DNA of 59,307 nt from assembly GCA_040902925.1 (NCBI GenBank), contig JBBDWJ010000365.1, positions 1-59,307 on the forward strand, given 5' to 3'. Numbering within the stretch: position 1 is the first letter of the stretch; every line of letters starts with the position of its first letter. Below, in pieces: positions 38,268 through 46,495 of the stretch. The DNA comes from JBBDWJ01 sp040902925. GTDB lineage: Bacteria; Acidobacteriota; Terriglobia; Bryobacterales; UBA6623. The notes under the pieces were generated by a model. The model was not told the DNA's origin and did not search any database. It saw only the letters and a program-made list of their open reading frames with translations. Both the position numbers and the translations under genes were made by a program.

Positions 38268-38366
38268 TACGGCGCGATGATGTGACAGACAGCGAGGTGG
38301 GCTTTCCCTAGTAGCAGGAGCAGTTCACTTACCTCGAAAGCTCTTACGGCCAGACGGGCCCCCGGC

Positions 38367-39092
38367 CTGGCTGGCGCGCTCTTTACCGCCTTTTTTCCCG
38401 ACGAATGCCGCCTCTGCGAACGCCCCTTGGAGGGGTTTACCAGAGCGCCGGTTTGCCCCGATTGCCTCGGTTCGCTCGTCGCTGACGACCCCTCCCGATC
38501 CTGTTCGCGTTGCGGCCAGGCTGTAGAGACCGCTAACCCCAACGGCTGCAGCTTCTGCCGCACGTCTCCGCCTCCCTTCGATGCGGCGGGCTCGTTCGGC
38601 GTGTATCAGGGCAATTTGCGCCGCCTGATCCATTTGCTCAAATACGAGAAGATGCTGCCGCTTGCGCAACCGCTCGCGGGACGCATGGCGTCGCAGCTTC
38701 CCCGTTTCGGGACCATTGATTTCATCGTTCCCGTGCCGCTTTATTGGACCCGAAAGTGGCTGCGCGGGTTTAATCAGTCCGCTTTGCTTGCGAAATTGCT
38801 TGCCGCGCGGAGCGGAGCCGGCTATCGCCCTCGCGCACTTCGCCGCACACGCCGTACCGCGGTGCAGGCCGGCCTTTCCGACTCCGCGCGTATCCACAAC
38901 GTGCGCGGCGCTTTTGCCGCCCGGGCCGCGGGTCTCGAGGGGCGGCGCATCCTGCTCGTCGATGATGTGATGACGACCGGCGCAACGCTCGCCGCGGCCG
39001 CGGCGGCGCTCAAGCAAGCCGGGGTTTCGTATGTCGGGGCGTTCACGCTCGCGCGAGCCGTGCGCCAGAGCCGTTTGGGGGCGTCTTCATGA
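38367..39092 (+). CDS. comF: ComF-family phosphoribosyltransferase-like protein
   Basis: ComF proteins help import or process transforming DNA and combine an N-terminal zinc finger with a type I PRTase fold. The zinc-finger cysteines appear as ECRLCERPLEG, CPDCLGS, CSRCGQ and CSFCRT; the PRTase has IDFIVPVPLYWTRKWLRGFN and the PRPP loop ILLVDDVMTTGATLAAAA. The start is a problem: homology begins before the only usable canonical start (TTG at 38427), which would lose the first CxxC. The frame is open from 38286 but has no ATG, GTG or TTG before 38427; a CTG at 38367 is the nearest candidate and is used here tentatively. Sequence error or a non-standard start are both possible. Confidence 0.75.
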   Translation: MAGALFTAFFPDECRLCERPLEGFTRAPVCPDCLGSLVADDPSRSCSRCGQAVETANPNGCSFCRTSPPPFDAAGSFGVYQGNLRRLIHLLKYEKMLPLAQPLAGRMASQLPRFGTIDFIVPVPLYWTRKWLRGFNQSALLAKLLAARSGAGYRPRALRRTRRTAVQAGLSDSARIHNVRGAFAARAAGLEGRRILLVDDVMTTGATLAAAAAALKQAGVSYVGAFTLARAVRQSRLGASS

Positions 39093-39114
39093 GGGTGTCG
39101 CAAGTGGTGTCACG

Positions 39115-39642
39115 ATGGTGAACGGCAGCGTATTGCGGAACCCGGTGCCCGTGCTCAACGCGAGTTACGAGCCGATCCACGTGTGTGTCGTGCGGCGGGC
39201 TCTTGTGCTTGTGCTCAAGGGGGTCGCTTCGGCCGAGGAACTGGCCGCGGCGCACATTCACTCGGCGTCGCAGGCTATTTCCGTGCCCTCGGTCATCCGG
39301 CTGCTCGAGTACCGCCGAATACCGCGCCAGACTCGCTCGCTGTCGCGCAAGAACATTTTGTTGCGCGACCGCCATACCTGCCAGTACTGCCGCCAGATCT
39401 TTTCGCCTATCGAGTTGACCCTCGACCACGTTATTCCGCGCTCCCGGGGCGGCAAGAGCACCTGGGAAAATCTGGTCACCTGCTGCCGCCGCTGCAACAA
39501 CTGCAAGGGCGACCGGCTGCCCGAGGAAGCCCACATGCTTCTGCAGCGCCGGCCCCGGCCTTTCAGCCTGCACACCAGCCGCAGCCTGATGCGGCAGTTA
39601 GGAAGCTACCAGGAAACTTGGCGCAAATATCTTTTTTATTAG
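39115..39642 (+). CDS. HNH endonuclease
   Basis: A 175-residue HNH nuclease of the widespread bacterial stand-alone type. The nuclease domain (about 78-135) has CQYC, the HNH core LDHVIPRSRGGKSTWENLVT and CCRRCNNCKGDR, giving two zinc-binding CxxC pairs and the catalytic histidine. The N-terminus (VPVLNASYEPIHVCVVRRAL) is the conserved front part of this family. Its physiological role is uncertain; it is usually a chromosomal housekeeping gene, not part of an intron. The ATG at 39115 starts 22 bp after comF, suggesting co-transcription. Confidence 0.9.
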   Translation: MVNGSVLRNPVPVLNASYEPIHVCVVRRALVLVLKGVASAEELAAAHIHSASQAISVPSVIRLLEYRRIPRQTRSLSRKNILLRDRHTCQYCRQIFSPIELTLDHVIPRSRGGKSTWENLVTCCRRCNNCKGDRLPEEAHMLLQRRPRPFSLHTSRSLMRQLGSYQETWRKYLFY

Positions 39643-39726
39643 AGAATCGGGTATAGGCGTCGATTCCCGCCCTCCACGGTTTCAGGGTTCGCTGCTGCTT
39701 GCGCTACGGGCATGCGATAGGTGCTG

Positions 39727-41583
39727 ATGCAGTTCTCCTTTCGCAAATCGAACGTAACCATCACGCGGGAGCGATTGGTCCCTCGACCGGCTGACCCGGC
39801 GGTTCCCACATTCAGCACGCCGTCGAGCGGCGAGCGTAGCCGCGGGGGCCCCTTCGTTGTTTCTCTGGGTCTCCACGTTTTTCTGGCCGGGTCGGTTTTT
39901 CTGGAGAATTACCTGCGGCCGCCGCTCGAGTTGCAGGTGGACTCGGTCGAGCAGTTGCTAGCCGACGACCGCTACGAGTTGACGTGGCCGGTTCGTCCCT
40001 CGGACCTTCCGCCGGTCGAGCCGGTAGAAACGCCCAAAGCCGAGACGCAACAGCCGCAAGGCGACGGTGCGCCGCCGCGTTTCCAACTGCCGCAGCAGGT
40101 GGTAGCCAACGCTCCCGACGCCGCCAGCAGCCGCCAAATGATTTGGGACCAGGCGCCCCAGGTCGAGCTGACCAAAGACGTCCCCGCGCCCAACTTCGTC
40201 GAGCCACCGCGCCCTCAGGTCCAACGGCTACGCTTCGAGCTTGCGGAGGCGCAGCTCCTGGCTCCCGCTCGCCCGGCGCTGGCCGCCGAAAGGGCCCCGG
40301 CGGTGGAAACGTCAGCGCGGTCGAGCTCGCTCGAAGCGATCGGCAAAAGTCCGCCGCTGCGTTACTGGACGCCGGAGACCGAGCCCGCCGCTCCCGAGCG
40401 CCGCGCCTTGGCTCCCGAGACGGCCCCGGAAATCGAAGCCGGACCAGCCCAGGCCCTCGACCTGGACCAGATCCAGCGACAGGCCCGGCTGCGCTATTGG
40501 ACTCCCGAGCAGAAAGCCGCCGAACCCTCAAAACAGGCGCTGGCGGCCGAGAAGGCGCCTGCGATCGCCGCGGCGCCGACAGGGGGCGTCGATGTCGGCC
40601 AGTTCCAGCGCTTGTCGCGGCTTCGCTACCAACAGGCGGAAGCATCGCAAGGGGATGGCGCTGCTCCCCAACCCCGGGCCCTGGAGGCCCCGGAAGGCGC
40701 TCCGGCGCTTCCAATCAACACTGGGCAATCGGCGTCTCGAGGCGGCGCGGATGAGCTGGTCCAGCAGCAGACGCTCGCCGCTCTGGGATCGATCGAGCCA
40801 CCGGCAGCCGGCCGGGCCGTGGTTGGCGTGGATCCGGTTCAGGACGCAAGCGCCGTGGTTCCGCGCGGCGAGCGGGGTGGAAACTTTACGGCCGGACCCG
40901 ACGGCGGCGCCAGCAGCTCCACGGGGGCAGGAAACGGCTCAGTCGAGGGTGACGCGGGCGCCGGCGGGGCGGTTGCGGCGGTTCGTATCCCCAACCTTTC
41001 CGTGACGCCTGCTTCTCCGGGCGCAGCGATAGGTCTCTCCGACAAGCGCCCTCCCGAGCGCGGCACGCCCGAAATCGAGCGCGAGGCGCTGCTGAGTCAG
41101 TTCCGCAACGCCAAACTTTCGCCGCTGCCAGGGGTAGGCGTGGTCGCGAAGGAAGGGCCTCCTGACCCGGAGTTTCCCTTCCCCGGACGCGCCGTCTACA
41201 CCTTGGCGGTGAACATGCCCAACGTCAACAGCTATTCGGGCAGTTGGATCATGGAGTTCGCCGAAGTGAAGAAGGGGGAAGCGATCGACGGCAATTTGCA
41301 GCCGCCCTCCCCGCGATTTAAGGTCGACCCTGTTTACACGCGCGCCGCGATCGACGAACGAGTCGAAGGCGACGTCGTGTTGCACGCCGTGATTCGCAGC
41401 GACGGGCTGGTCGGCCACATTCAGGTCATCAAGAAACTCGACGAACGGCTCGATGAGAGCGCCAAGGCCGCCTTGTCGAAATGGCGCTTCCAGCCCGCGA
41501 CCAAGAATGGAGTGCCGATCGATATCGAAACGGTCGTGCGTATTCCCTTCCGCCTGACTCCTCGATACGACAAAAGACGCTGA
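39727..41583 (+). CDS. TonB-family C-terminal protein with internal repeats
   Basis: A 618-residue protein with one membrane-proximal segment (PFVVSLGLHVFLAGSVFL, about 42-60) and a TonB-type C-terminal domain (about 530-610; VYTRAAIDERVEGDVVLHAV, LDESAKAALSKWRFQPATKN). The long Pro/Ala/Glu/Gln-rich periplasmic linker contains two good copies and a third, diverged copy of a motif around LRYWTPE / LRYWTPE / LRYQQAE spaced about 57-68 residues apart. TonB energises outer-membrane transport through ExbB/ExbD, but none is nearby, and the domain may instead act in envelope integrity. A GATAGG site supports the ATG at 39727 over the GTG at 39721. Confidence 0.85.
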   Translation: MQFSFRKSNVTITRERLVPRPADPAVPTFSTPSSGERSRGGPFVVSLGLHVFLAGSVFLENYLRPPLELQVDSVEQLLADDRYELTWPVRPSDLPPVEPVETPKAETQQPQGDGAPPRFQLPQQVVANAPDAASSRQMIWDQAPQVELTKDVPAPNFVEPPRPQVQRLRFELAEAQLLAPARPALAAERAPAVETSARSSSLEAIGKSPPLRYWTPETEPAAPERRALAPETAPEIEAGPAQALDLDQIQRQARLRYWTPEQKAAEPSKQALAAEKAPAIAAAPTGGVDVGQFQRLSRLRYQQAEASQGDGAAPQPRALEAPEGAPALPINTGQSASRGGADELVQQQTLAALGSIEPPAAGRAVVGVDPVQDASAVVPRGERGGNFTAGPDGGASSSTGAGNGSVEGDAGAGGAVAAVRIPNLSVTPASPGAAIGLSDKRPPERGTPEIEREALLSQFRNAKLSPLPGVGVVAKEGPPDPEFPFPGRAVYTLAVNMPNVNSYSGSWIMEFAEVKKGEAIDGNLQPPSPRFKVDPVYTRAAIDERVEGDVVLHAVIRSDGLVGHIQVIKKLDERLDESAKAALSKWRFQPATKNGVPIDIETVVRIPFRLTPRYDKRR

Positions 41584-41724
41584 GGCTTGCGGCCTGCTGG
41601 GTCTGGCCCTGCTCAGTGTGGCTCTGCTGAGTATGGTTCTTGATGTTGGGGCAAGGCGCAGGATGAGGTCCCGAACCGATTGCGATCGCCTCGCAGCGCC
41701 TGAACAAACAGACCGCGTGCCGGG

Positions 41725-42834
41725 CTACTCGATCCAGCCGCCGCCGATAACCAAATCGTCTTGGTAAAAGACGGCCGCCTGGCCTGGCGTGACTGCCGGC
41801 TGGCGCTCGTCGAACTCGACCTCGACTCGCTGAGGCTCGGCGGTGGGCCGCACGACGGCTGGCGCGGGCCGAAACTGATGGCGGATTTTGGCTTGAACTC
41901 GCAGCGGCTCTCGAAGCCCGGCAATGGAAATCCAATTCACTTGGCCCGCATGGAACCGCTTGCGGAGTAATTCTTCGCGCGGGCCGACGACAACGCGGCG
42001 ATCCGCGGGCTGGATCTCGACAACATACATCGGGCTGCCGACGGCGATACCAAGCCCGCGCCGCTGGCCGATCGTGTAGTGATGAATGCCGGCGTGCTCG
42101 CCAAGCACCCGGCCTTCCGTGGTGACGATGTCGCCGCTTGGCTGTTCGCCGCGGGAGCCCTGTTGATCGAGATAAGACTCCACAAAGCGTGCGTAGTCGC
42201 CGTTGGGAACGAAGCAGATCTCGTGGCTTTCGGGCTTTTGCGCCACCGGGATGTTCAACTCTTGCGCCAGCGCGCGCACTTCCGACTTGAGCATCTCTCC
42301 GAGCGGAAACGACGATCGCTCGAGCTGCGGCTGCGTCAGCCCAAACAGAAAATAGCTTTGGTCGCGGCTCTCATCGACGCCCTTCCGCAGCAGGTAGCGT
42401 CCGCCGGCGGCGTCATGTTCGATTCGCGCGTAGTGGCCCGTTGCGATGCGGTCAGCTCCAACCTGGCGCGCAACATCGAGAAACTGGTCGAACTTGATGA
42501 AGTTGTTGCAGAGCGTGCACGGGATGGGCGTCTTTCCCGAAACATAGTCGCGAACGAAAGGCTCCACCACTTCCTTCTCGAAGCGGTCCTCGAAATTCAA
42601 CACGTAGTAGGGAATGCCCAGAGCGTTAGCTACGTGGCGCGCATCGTACACGTCATCGAGCGAGCAGCAGCGCCCCGTCGCGCCGCCAGATGGAATCAGC
42701 TCGGGCATGCGCTGCTGATTCCAGAGCTGCATCGTCATGCCGACGATGGGCTGGCCGCGGCGATGCAGCAGGCCGGCAGCCGTCGAGCTGTCGACGCCGC
42801 CGCTCATGGCCACTGCGATGAGATCATTCGGCAT
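41725..42834 (-). CDS. mnmA: tRNA-specific 2-thiouridylase MnmA
   Basis: MnmA thiolates U34 in tRNA-Lys, -Glu and -Gln using sulfur relayed from IscS. The 369-residue product has the PP-loop VAMSGGVDSSTAAGLL, catalytic cysteines in TPIPCTLCNNFIKFDQF and SHEICFVPNGDYARFVE, the ATGHYARIE segment and a C-terminal beta-barrel domain ending VFYQDDLVIGGGWIE. The ATG at 42834 gives the conserved start; a frame extension upstream to 42885 is not conserved-looking. No Shine-Dalgarno is evident. It follows iscS on the same strand after 96 bp, so donor and acceptor of sulfur are likely co-expressed. Confidence 0.96.
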   Translation of the reverse strand: MPNDLIAVAMSGGVDSSTAAGLLHRRGQPIVGMTMQLWNQQRMPELIPSGGATGRCCSLDDVYDARHVANALGIPYYVLNFEDRFEKEVVEPFVRDYVSGKTPIPCTLCNNFIKFDQFLDVARQVGADRIATGHYARIEHDAAGGRYLLRKGVDESRDQSYFLFGLTQPQLERSSFPLGEMLKSEVRALAQELNIPVAQKPESHEICFVPNGDYARFVESYLDQQGSRGEQPSGDIVTTEGRVLGEHAGIHHYTIGQRRGLGIAVGSPMYVVEIQPADRRVVVGPREELLRKRFHAGQVNWISIAGLREPLRVQAKIRHQFRPAPAVVRPTAEPQRVEVEFDERQPAVTPGQAAVFYQDDLVIGGGWIE

Positions 42835-42930
42835 GGTTGAATCTGTCAGTTGGGTGCGCAGCCACCTGAGGCCGAGCGGTTTCAACGAGGCTGCAAAAGC
42901 TGCTGCCTGGACCGGGCAGCAGGCCGTCGG

Positions 42931-44088
42931 CTAGCGCGTCGCCGCGGGAGAGAGACTCCTCAAGTGCCCAACGACCGCGGGAATGGCTTCGAGCAAAGCG
43001 TCCACCGCGTCTGGAGTGGTCTGTTTCCCCAAAGAAAACCGCAAAGTGGACTTGGCGCGTTCGGCCGACAGCCCGACCGCCGTCAGCACATGCGATGGCC
43101 GGACGGCGCCGCTCGAACAGGCCGCGCCGCTCGATACCGCGAAGCCGCGCAAATCCAGCGCAATGAGCAGCGCTTCTCCTTCCACGTGGTCAAAACGGAT
43201 GCTCGTGGTGTTCGGCACTCGCGGCGAGCCGCCGTTGACGCTCGCCTGATCGACGCGTTCCAGGATGCCGCGCTCCAGGCGGTCGCGGAGGGCGGAAAGG
43301 CGAGTGCCCTCTGTCTCCAGGCAGTGGGCTGCGAGCTCGGCGGACGCGCCGAGTCCGACGATGCCCGCCACATTTTCCGTCCCAGGGCGCTGGCCGCGCT
43401 CGTGCGAGCCGCCGAACTGGATCGGTTCGAACTCCACGCCCTTGCGGAAATACATCGCCCCGGCGCCTTTGGGCCCGTAGATTTTGTGGCTGCTCAAGCT
43501 GAAGAAATCGACTCCCAGGTCATCGACGTTGGTCGGGATCTTCCCCGCGCTCTGCACCCCGTCGGTATGGAACACCGCACCGGCCTCGCGGGCGATCCGC
43601 GAAATCTCGGCCAGCGGCTGCACGGTGCCGAGCTCATTGTTCGCGTGCATGATGCTGATGAGCACCGTGCCGGGCCGCAAGGCGGCGCGAACATCGTCGG
43701 GAGAAACGACTCCCGACGAGCCCACTTTGACGTAGCTGACCTCGACGCCTTCCTTTTCGAGCGCCTGGCAGGTGTTGAGCACGGCAGGGTGCTCAATCGT
43801 GCTCGTAATGACGTGCTTGCCGCTCCTGGAGGACGCGCGAACCGTCCCCAGGATGGCGATGTTGTCGGATTCCGTGCCGCCGCTAGTGAACAGAATCTCG
43901 CGGGGGCGGCAATGCAGCAGCGCGGCAACCTGCTGCCGCGCGCGCTCGACCAGAGTGCGCGCCGACTGCCCGAAGTGGTGGATGCTCGAGGCGTTACCGT
44001 AGGTCTCGCGGAAACACGGCAGCATCGCCGTCAGTACCTCTTCGGCTACCGGCGTGGTCGCATTGTGATCGAAGTAGTAGCGTTGCAT
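42931..44088 (-). CDS. iscS: cysteine desulfurase (NifS/IscS family)
   Basis: The PLP enzyme removes sulfur from cysteine for Fe-S clusters and tRNA thiolation. The 385-residue product has YYFDHNATTPVAEEVLTAML at the start, SGGTESDNIAILG, HVITSTIEHPAVL, the PLP-lysine site SLSSHKIYGPKGAGAMY and the mobile active-site loop SSGAACSSG near the C-terminus. The spacing of the loop and overall length fit the class I NifS/IscS type. With mnmA immediately downstream, tRNA thiolation is the likely main role. The start at 44088 is 29 bp from the divergent DUF62 gene. Confidence 0.95.
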   Translation of the reverse strand: MQRYYFDHNATTPVAEEVLTAMLPCFRETYGNASSIHHFGQSARTLVERARQQVAALLHCRPREILFTSGGTESDNIAILGTVRASSRSGKHVITSTIEHPAVLNTCQALEKEGVEVSYVKVGSSGVVSPDDVRAALRPGTVLISIMHANNELGTVQPLAEISRIAREAGAVFHTDGVQSAGKIPTNVDDLGVDFFSLSSHKIYGPKGAGAMYFRKGVEFEPIQFGGSHERGQRPGTENVAGIVGLGASAELAAHCLETEGTRLSALRDRLERGILERVDQASVNGGSPRVPNTTSIRFDHVEGEALLIALDLRGFAVSSGAACSSGAVRPSHVLTAVGLSAERAKSTLRFSLGKQTTPDAVDALLEAIPAVVGHLRSLSPAATR

Positions 44089-44109
44089 CAGCGGCCCGTG
44101 ACAGTATTG

Positions 44110-44115
44110 ATTATA
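44110..44115 (-). promoter_or_regulatory. consensus -10 element of iscS
   Basis: On the minus strand TATAAT reads from 44115 to 44110, placing a start near 44103 and giving iscS-mnmA a leader of about 15 nt. No good -35 is visible. The element also overlaps the few bases before the divergent DUF62 start. Confidence 0.45.
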
Positions 44116-44117
44116 TC

Positions 44118-44906
44118 GTGGGGCCCGGGATCATCACGCTGACAACCGACTTTGGCTTGGCCGATCACTATGTCGGGGTGATGAAAGGGGTGATCGCCAC
44201 GATTCATCCCTCGGTCCAAACAATCGATATCTCTCACGCTGTACGGCCGCATTGCGTGCCCGAAGGCGCCTTCTGCATCGCGCAGACATACCTTTTTTTT
44301 CCGCCCGGCAGCGTTCACCTTGTCGTGGTCGACCCCGGGGTAGGCAGTTCGCGCAGGGCGATCGCCGCGCAGGCGGCGGGCCAATACTTCGTCGCCCCCG
44401 ACAACGGCGTCCTCTCCCAAGTTTTCGAACGCGAAAGCGCCGTCATCCGCGAAATCGATGTCGAGCGCTACGAGCGAAAGCCGGTCAGCCGCACGTTCCA
44501 CGGCCGGGACATTTTCGCGCCCGTCAGCGCCCGGTTATCCAGCGGCACGCCGTTCGAAGAGATTGGCGCGGCGATTCACGACGCCGTGCTGCTGCCTGCG
44601 ACGGCGCCGGTGAAGGTCGATGGCGGCCACTGGCGCGGCTGCGTCTTAAACGTTGACCGGTTCGGTAATATCGTCACTAGTTTTAGGCGGGGATGGCTGG
44701 CCGGCCGCACTGAGGGATTCTCTATGGCCGTAGGGAAGATCGAAGCGCGGCGGCTCGTGGAAAACTACGCTCGCTCCCTCGGCGAGGAGCCGTTCTTGAT
44801 TGAAGGCAGCTCCGGATATTTGGAGCTATCCATCAATCGCCACTCCGCGGCTGCGCGGGCCGGCGTCAAGATCGGCTCCCCAGCCGAATTCTGGGAGAGC
44901 AAATAG
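44118..44906 (+). CDS. SAM hydrolase / hydroxide adenosyltransferase (DUF62)
   Basis: The 262-residue product belongs to the family of SAM hydroxide adenosyltransferases, which split S-adenosylmethionine into adenosine and methionine; chlorinases and fluorinases are rare relatives. Motifs: ITLTTDFGLADHYVGVMKGV, the DPGVGSSRRAIA segment, APDNGVLS, FHGRDIFAPVSARL and LNVDRFGNIVTSF. It lacks the longer loop of fluorinases, so hydrolysis is the expected activity. Starts at GTG 44118. The divergent partner is iscS-mnmA; a link through SAM-dependent tRNA modification is possible but not shown. Confidence 0.9.
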   Translation: MGPGIITLTTDFGLADHYVGVMKGVIATIHPSVQTIDISHAVRPHCVPEGAFCIAQTYLFFPPGSVHLVVVDPGVGSSRRAIAAQAAGQYFVAPDNGVLSQVFERESAVIREIDVERYERKPVSRTFHGRDIFAPVSARLSSGTPFEEIGAAIHDAVLLPATAPVKVDGGHWRGCVLNVDRFGNIVTSFRRGWLAGRTEGFSMAVGKIEARRLVENYARSLGEEPFLIEGSSGYLELSINRHSAAARAGVKIGSPAEFWESK

Positions 44907-44999
44907 AGCTGTCAGCGGAAGTTCTTGCCAAGGATTCCCGCTGCCCTGTCGAAAGAACTGGACCACGAGCCTCATGCAAAGAGGGCGATCACCCAAGGC

Positions 45000-45035
45000 G
45001 AACCTTCCCGAGCCCATACCGGGCCGGGAAGGTTC
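45000..45035. terminator. bidirectional stem-loop terminator
   Basis: GAACCTTCCCG (45000-45010) pairs perfectly with CGGGAAGGTTC (45025-45035) around a 14-nt loop. It lies between the convergent DUF62 and PEP-CTERM genes; only a weak T-rich stretch (GGGTTTTCG) follows on the plus side. Confidence 0.7.
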
Positions 45036-45064
45036 TCCTTCGGGTTTTCGAATGATTTCCGCTG

Positions 45065-45799
45065 TTAGGCCTGCGAAGTCCGCCGCTTGCGAACGATGGC
45101 GCCCAACGCCAACAGGCCAGTACCGAACAGGATGACAGTGCCGGGCTCGGGGATTTCAGTACCCGTCGTCCAGCTCAAATTGTCGATACCCGTTCCGATA
45201 TCCGGCGTGCTGAAAGTTACGCGCGCCGTGCGAATCGGGAGACCGCCGCCGCCGAGGTCGGTCAGCGTGAACACGAATCCGTCAGCCTGCACGGCGAGCA
45301 AGTCAAAAGTGGCGGTTCCGACCGCTGGTCCCGTCCAGTCGAGACTAGAGTACGTTTCCAGTGTCACTGTAGCTAACGGCGCCGCTCCACCGTCGCCGCG
45401 GTAGTCGAGCACATCCACGCTCAGATCGGTGAGACCGACGTTGAACGAGAAGAAGTAGTCAAGCGCGAGAACCGGCCCGACCGGTTCGTCGGTAAGAAAC
45501 CCGCTGTCGGATCCGCCTGAAGCGAAGTCGCGCGAGTCGCCGACCTGGAAGGCCGTCGTCGTGAGGTCCGCCGAGTCCGGCTCAGCGCCATAGGCATCGC
45601 CAAGCTCCACGCCGGGTACACAGGGAGGACAGACTAGGGCGTTGTCGCCGGTGTAGAAGCTTACCGTCACCCCGGAGTCGCTGGCAGAGTTGTAGGCGAC
45701 GCCGGATGCAGCGTCGTCAAAATCGATCATTCCCGCCGTCAGCCCGCCAACTGACATCACGAGAGCAACAGCTAAGAGCAGCTTGGTTGGTCGGTGCAT
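45065..45799 (-). CDS. PEP-CTERM sorting-signal protein
   Basis: A 244-residue secreted protein with a signal peptide (KLLLAVALVMSVGGLTAG), a beta-rich body and a C-terminal PEP-CTERM tail: IPEPGTVILFGTGLLALGAI followed by VRKRR. PEP-CTERM tails are cut by exosortase and usually attach proteins to the envelope or biofilm matrix in polysaccharide-producing bacteria. The body shows DFDDAASGVAYNSASDSGVT, similar to other extracellular-matrix-type proteins of unknown role. No exosortase is in the window. AAGGA eight bases upstream supports the ATG at 45799. Confidence 0.9.
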   Translation of the reverse strand: MHRPTKLLLAVALVMSVGGLTAGMIDFDDAASGVAYNSASDSGVTVSFYTGDNALVCPPCVPGVELGDAYGAEPDSADLTTTAFQVGDSRDFASGGSDSGFLTDEPVGPVLALDYFFSFNVGLTDLSVDVLDYRGDGGAAPLATVTLETYSSLDWTGPAVGTATFDLLAVQADGFVFTLTDLGGGGLPIRTARVTFSTPDIGTGIDNLSWTTGTEIPEPGTVILFGTGLLALGAIVRKRRTSQA

Positions 45800-46495
45800 A
45801 GAACAGTCCTTTCGCAGACAAGAATCCCTGGCTTTCGTGATAGAGCAATCCGCAGACCAAAGCAAAGTCCGGTCCGCACGTATTCTAGAATGCTACAACG
45901 TTGCCCAAAACTTCGCAAGCAATGACATTTCTTCGCCAAGGCGATCCGGGCTTATCAATACAGGACTCATAAGTCTCCCGCTGTATGCCGTTGTATGGGA
46001 TATAAGCGACCCCAAGTTGGGACTTGGGACATACAGTACCCTAAAATACATTCTGGAGCCGGAAAACGCCTCAAATGGTCTCTGGCGGGCACTGGTAGTT
46101 CTTGCAAGTGTCACGAAAAATTTACCTGGTCCAAAATAGTACTAGGATGAAATAGTGGCTGGAAGGAACGAAGGTTCTAGTCCCCGGGGCGGTCAAAGCG
46201 CTGTCACCTGCTCCATTCGACACCCTTCGAAAGGTCGTGTTCAGGGCGTCGGCCGCAACCGTGCCGGCGAATCCGCCCGGGGGGTATCGACGCGGAAGGA
46301 AGATCATTCCCCGCCCCAAAGTCGCGAAGAAACAACCCGCGTTTGCGAAAGAGTTTGTGAAAGAATTGGGCTGTGGGCCCGCGACTTCCGCGGCTGCTGC
46401 CGGCGGGCGCCCGACTAAGCCGCCAGGCTAATCGAACGACGGCCCAAACACCCGGCCCGCAACCGTTTCCTGGCGCTCCCGTCTCAACCACGCCC
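45800..46495. other. 696-bp gene-free region, partly AT-richer
   Basis: The left half (about 45860-46150) is clearly less GC-rich than the rest of the window and has many short A/T runs (for example TAAAATACATTCT). It includes a small dyad CCCAAG-TTGGGA-CTTGGG (46013-46030 region). Open frames here lack codon character and homology. It separates divergent transcripts, the PEP-CTERM gene and the receptor kinase, and probably holds both promoters; foreign origin of the AT-rich block is possible. Confidence 0.5.

Noticed and set aside
38283..38285. TGA before the ComF frame as a possible recoded (selenocysteine) codon
   Set aside because: No SECIS-like structure or selenoprotein family match; a sequence error or alternative start is simpler.
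45783..46139. 118-codon plus-strand frame in the AT-richer gap
   Set aside because: No homology, no ribosome site, atypical codon use; overlaps the PEP-CTERM promoter region.
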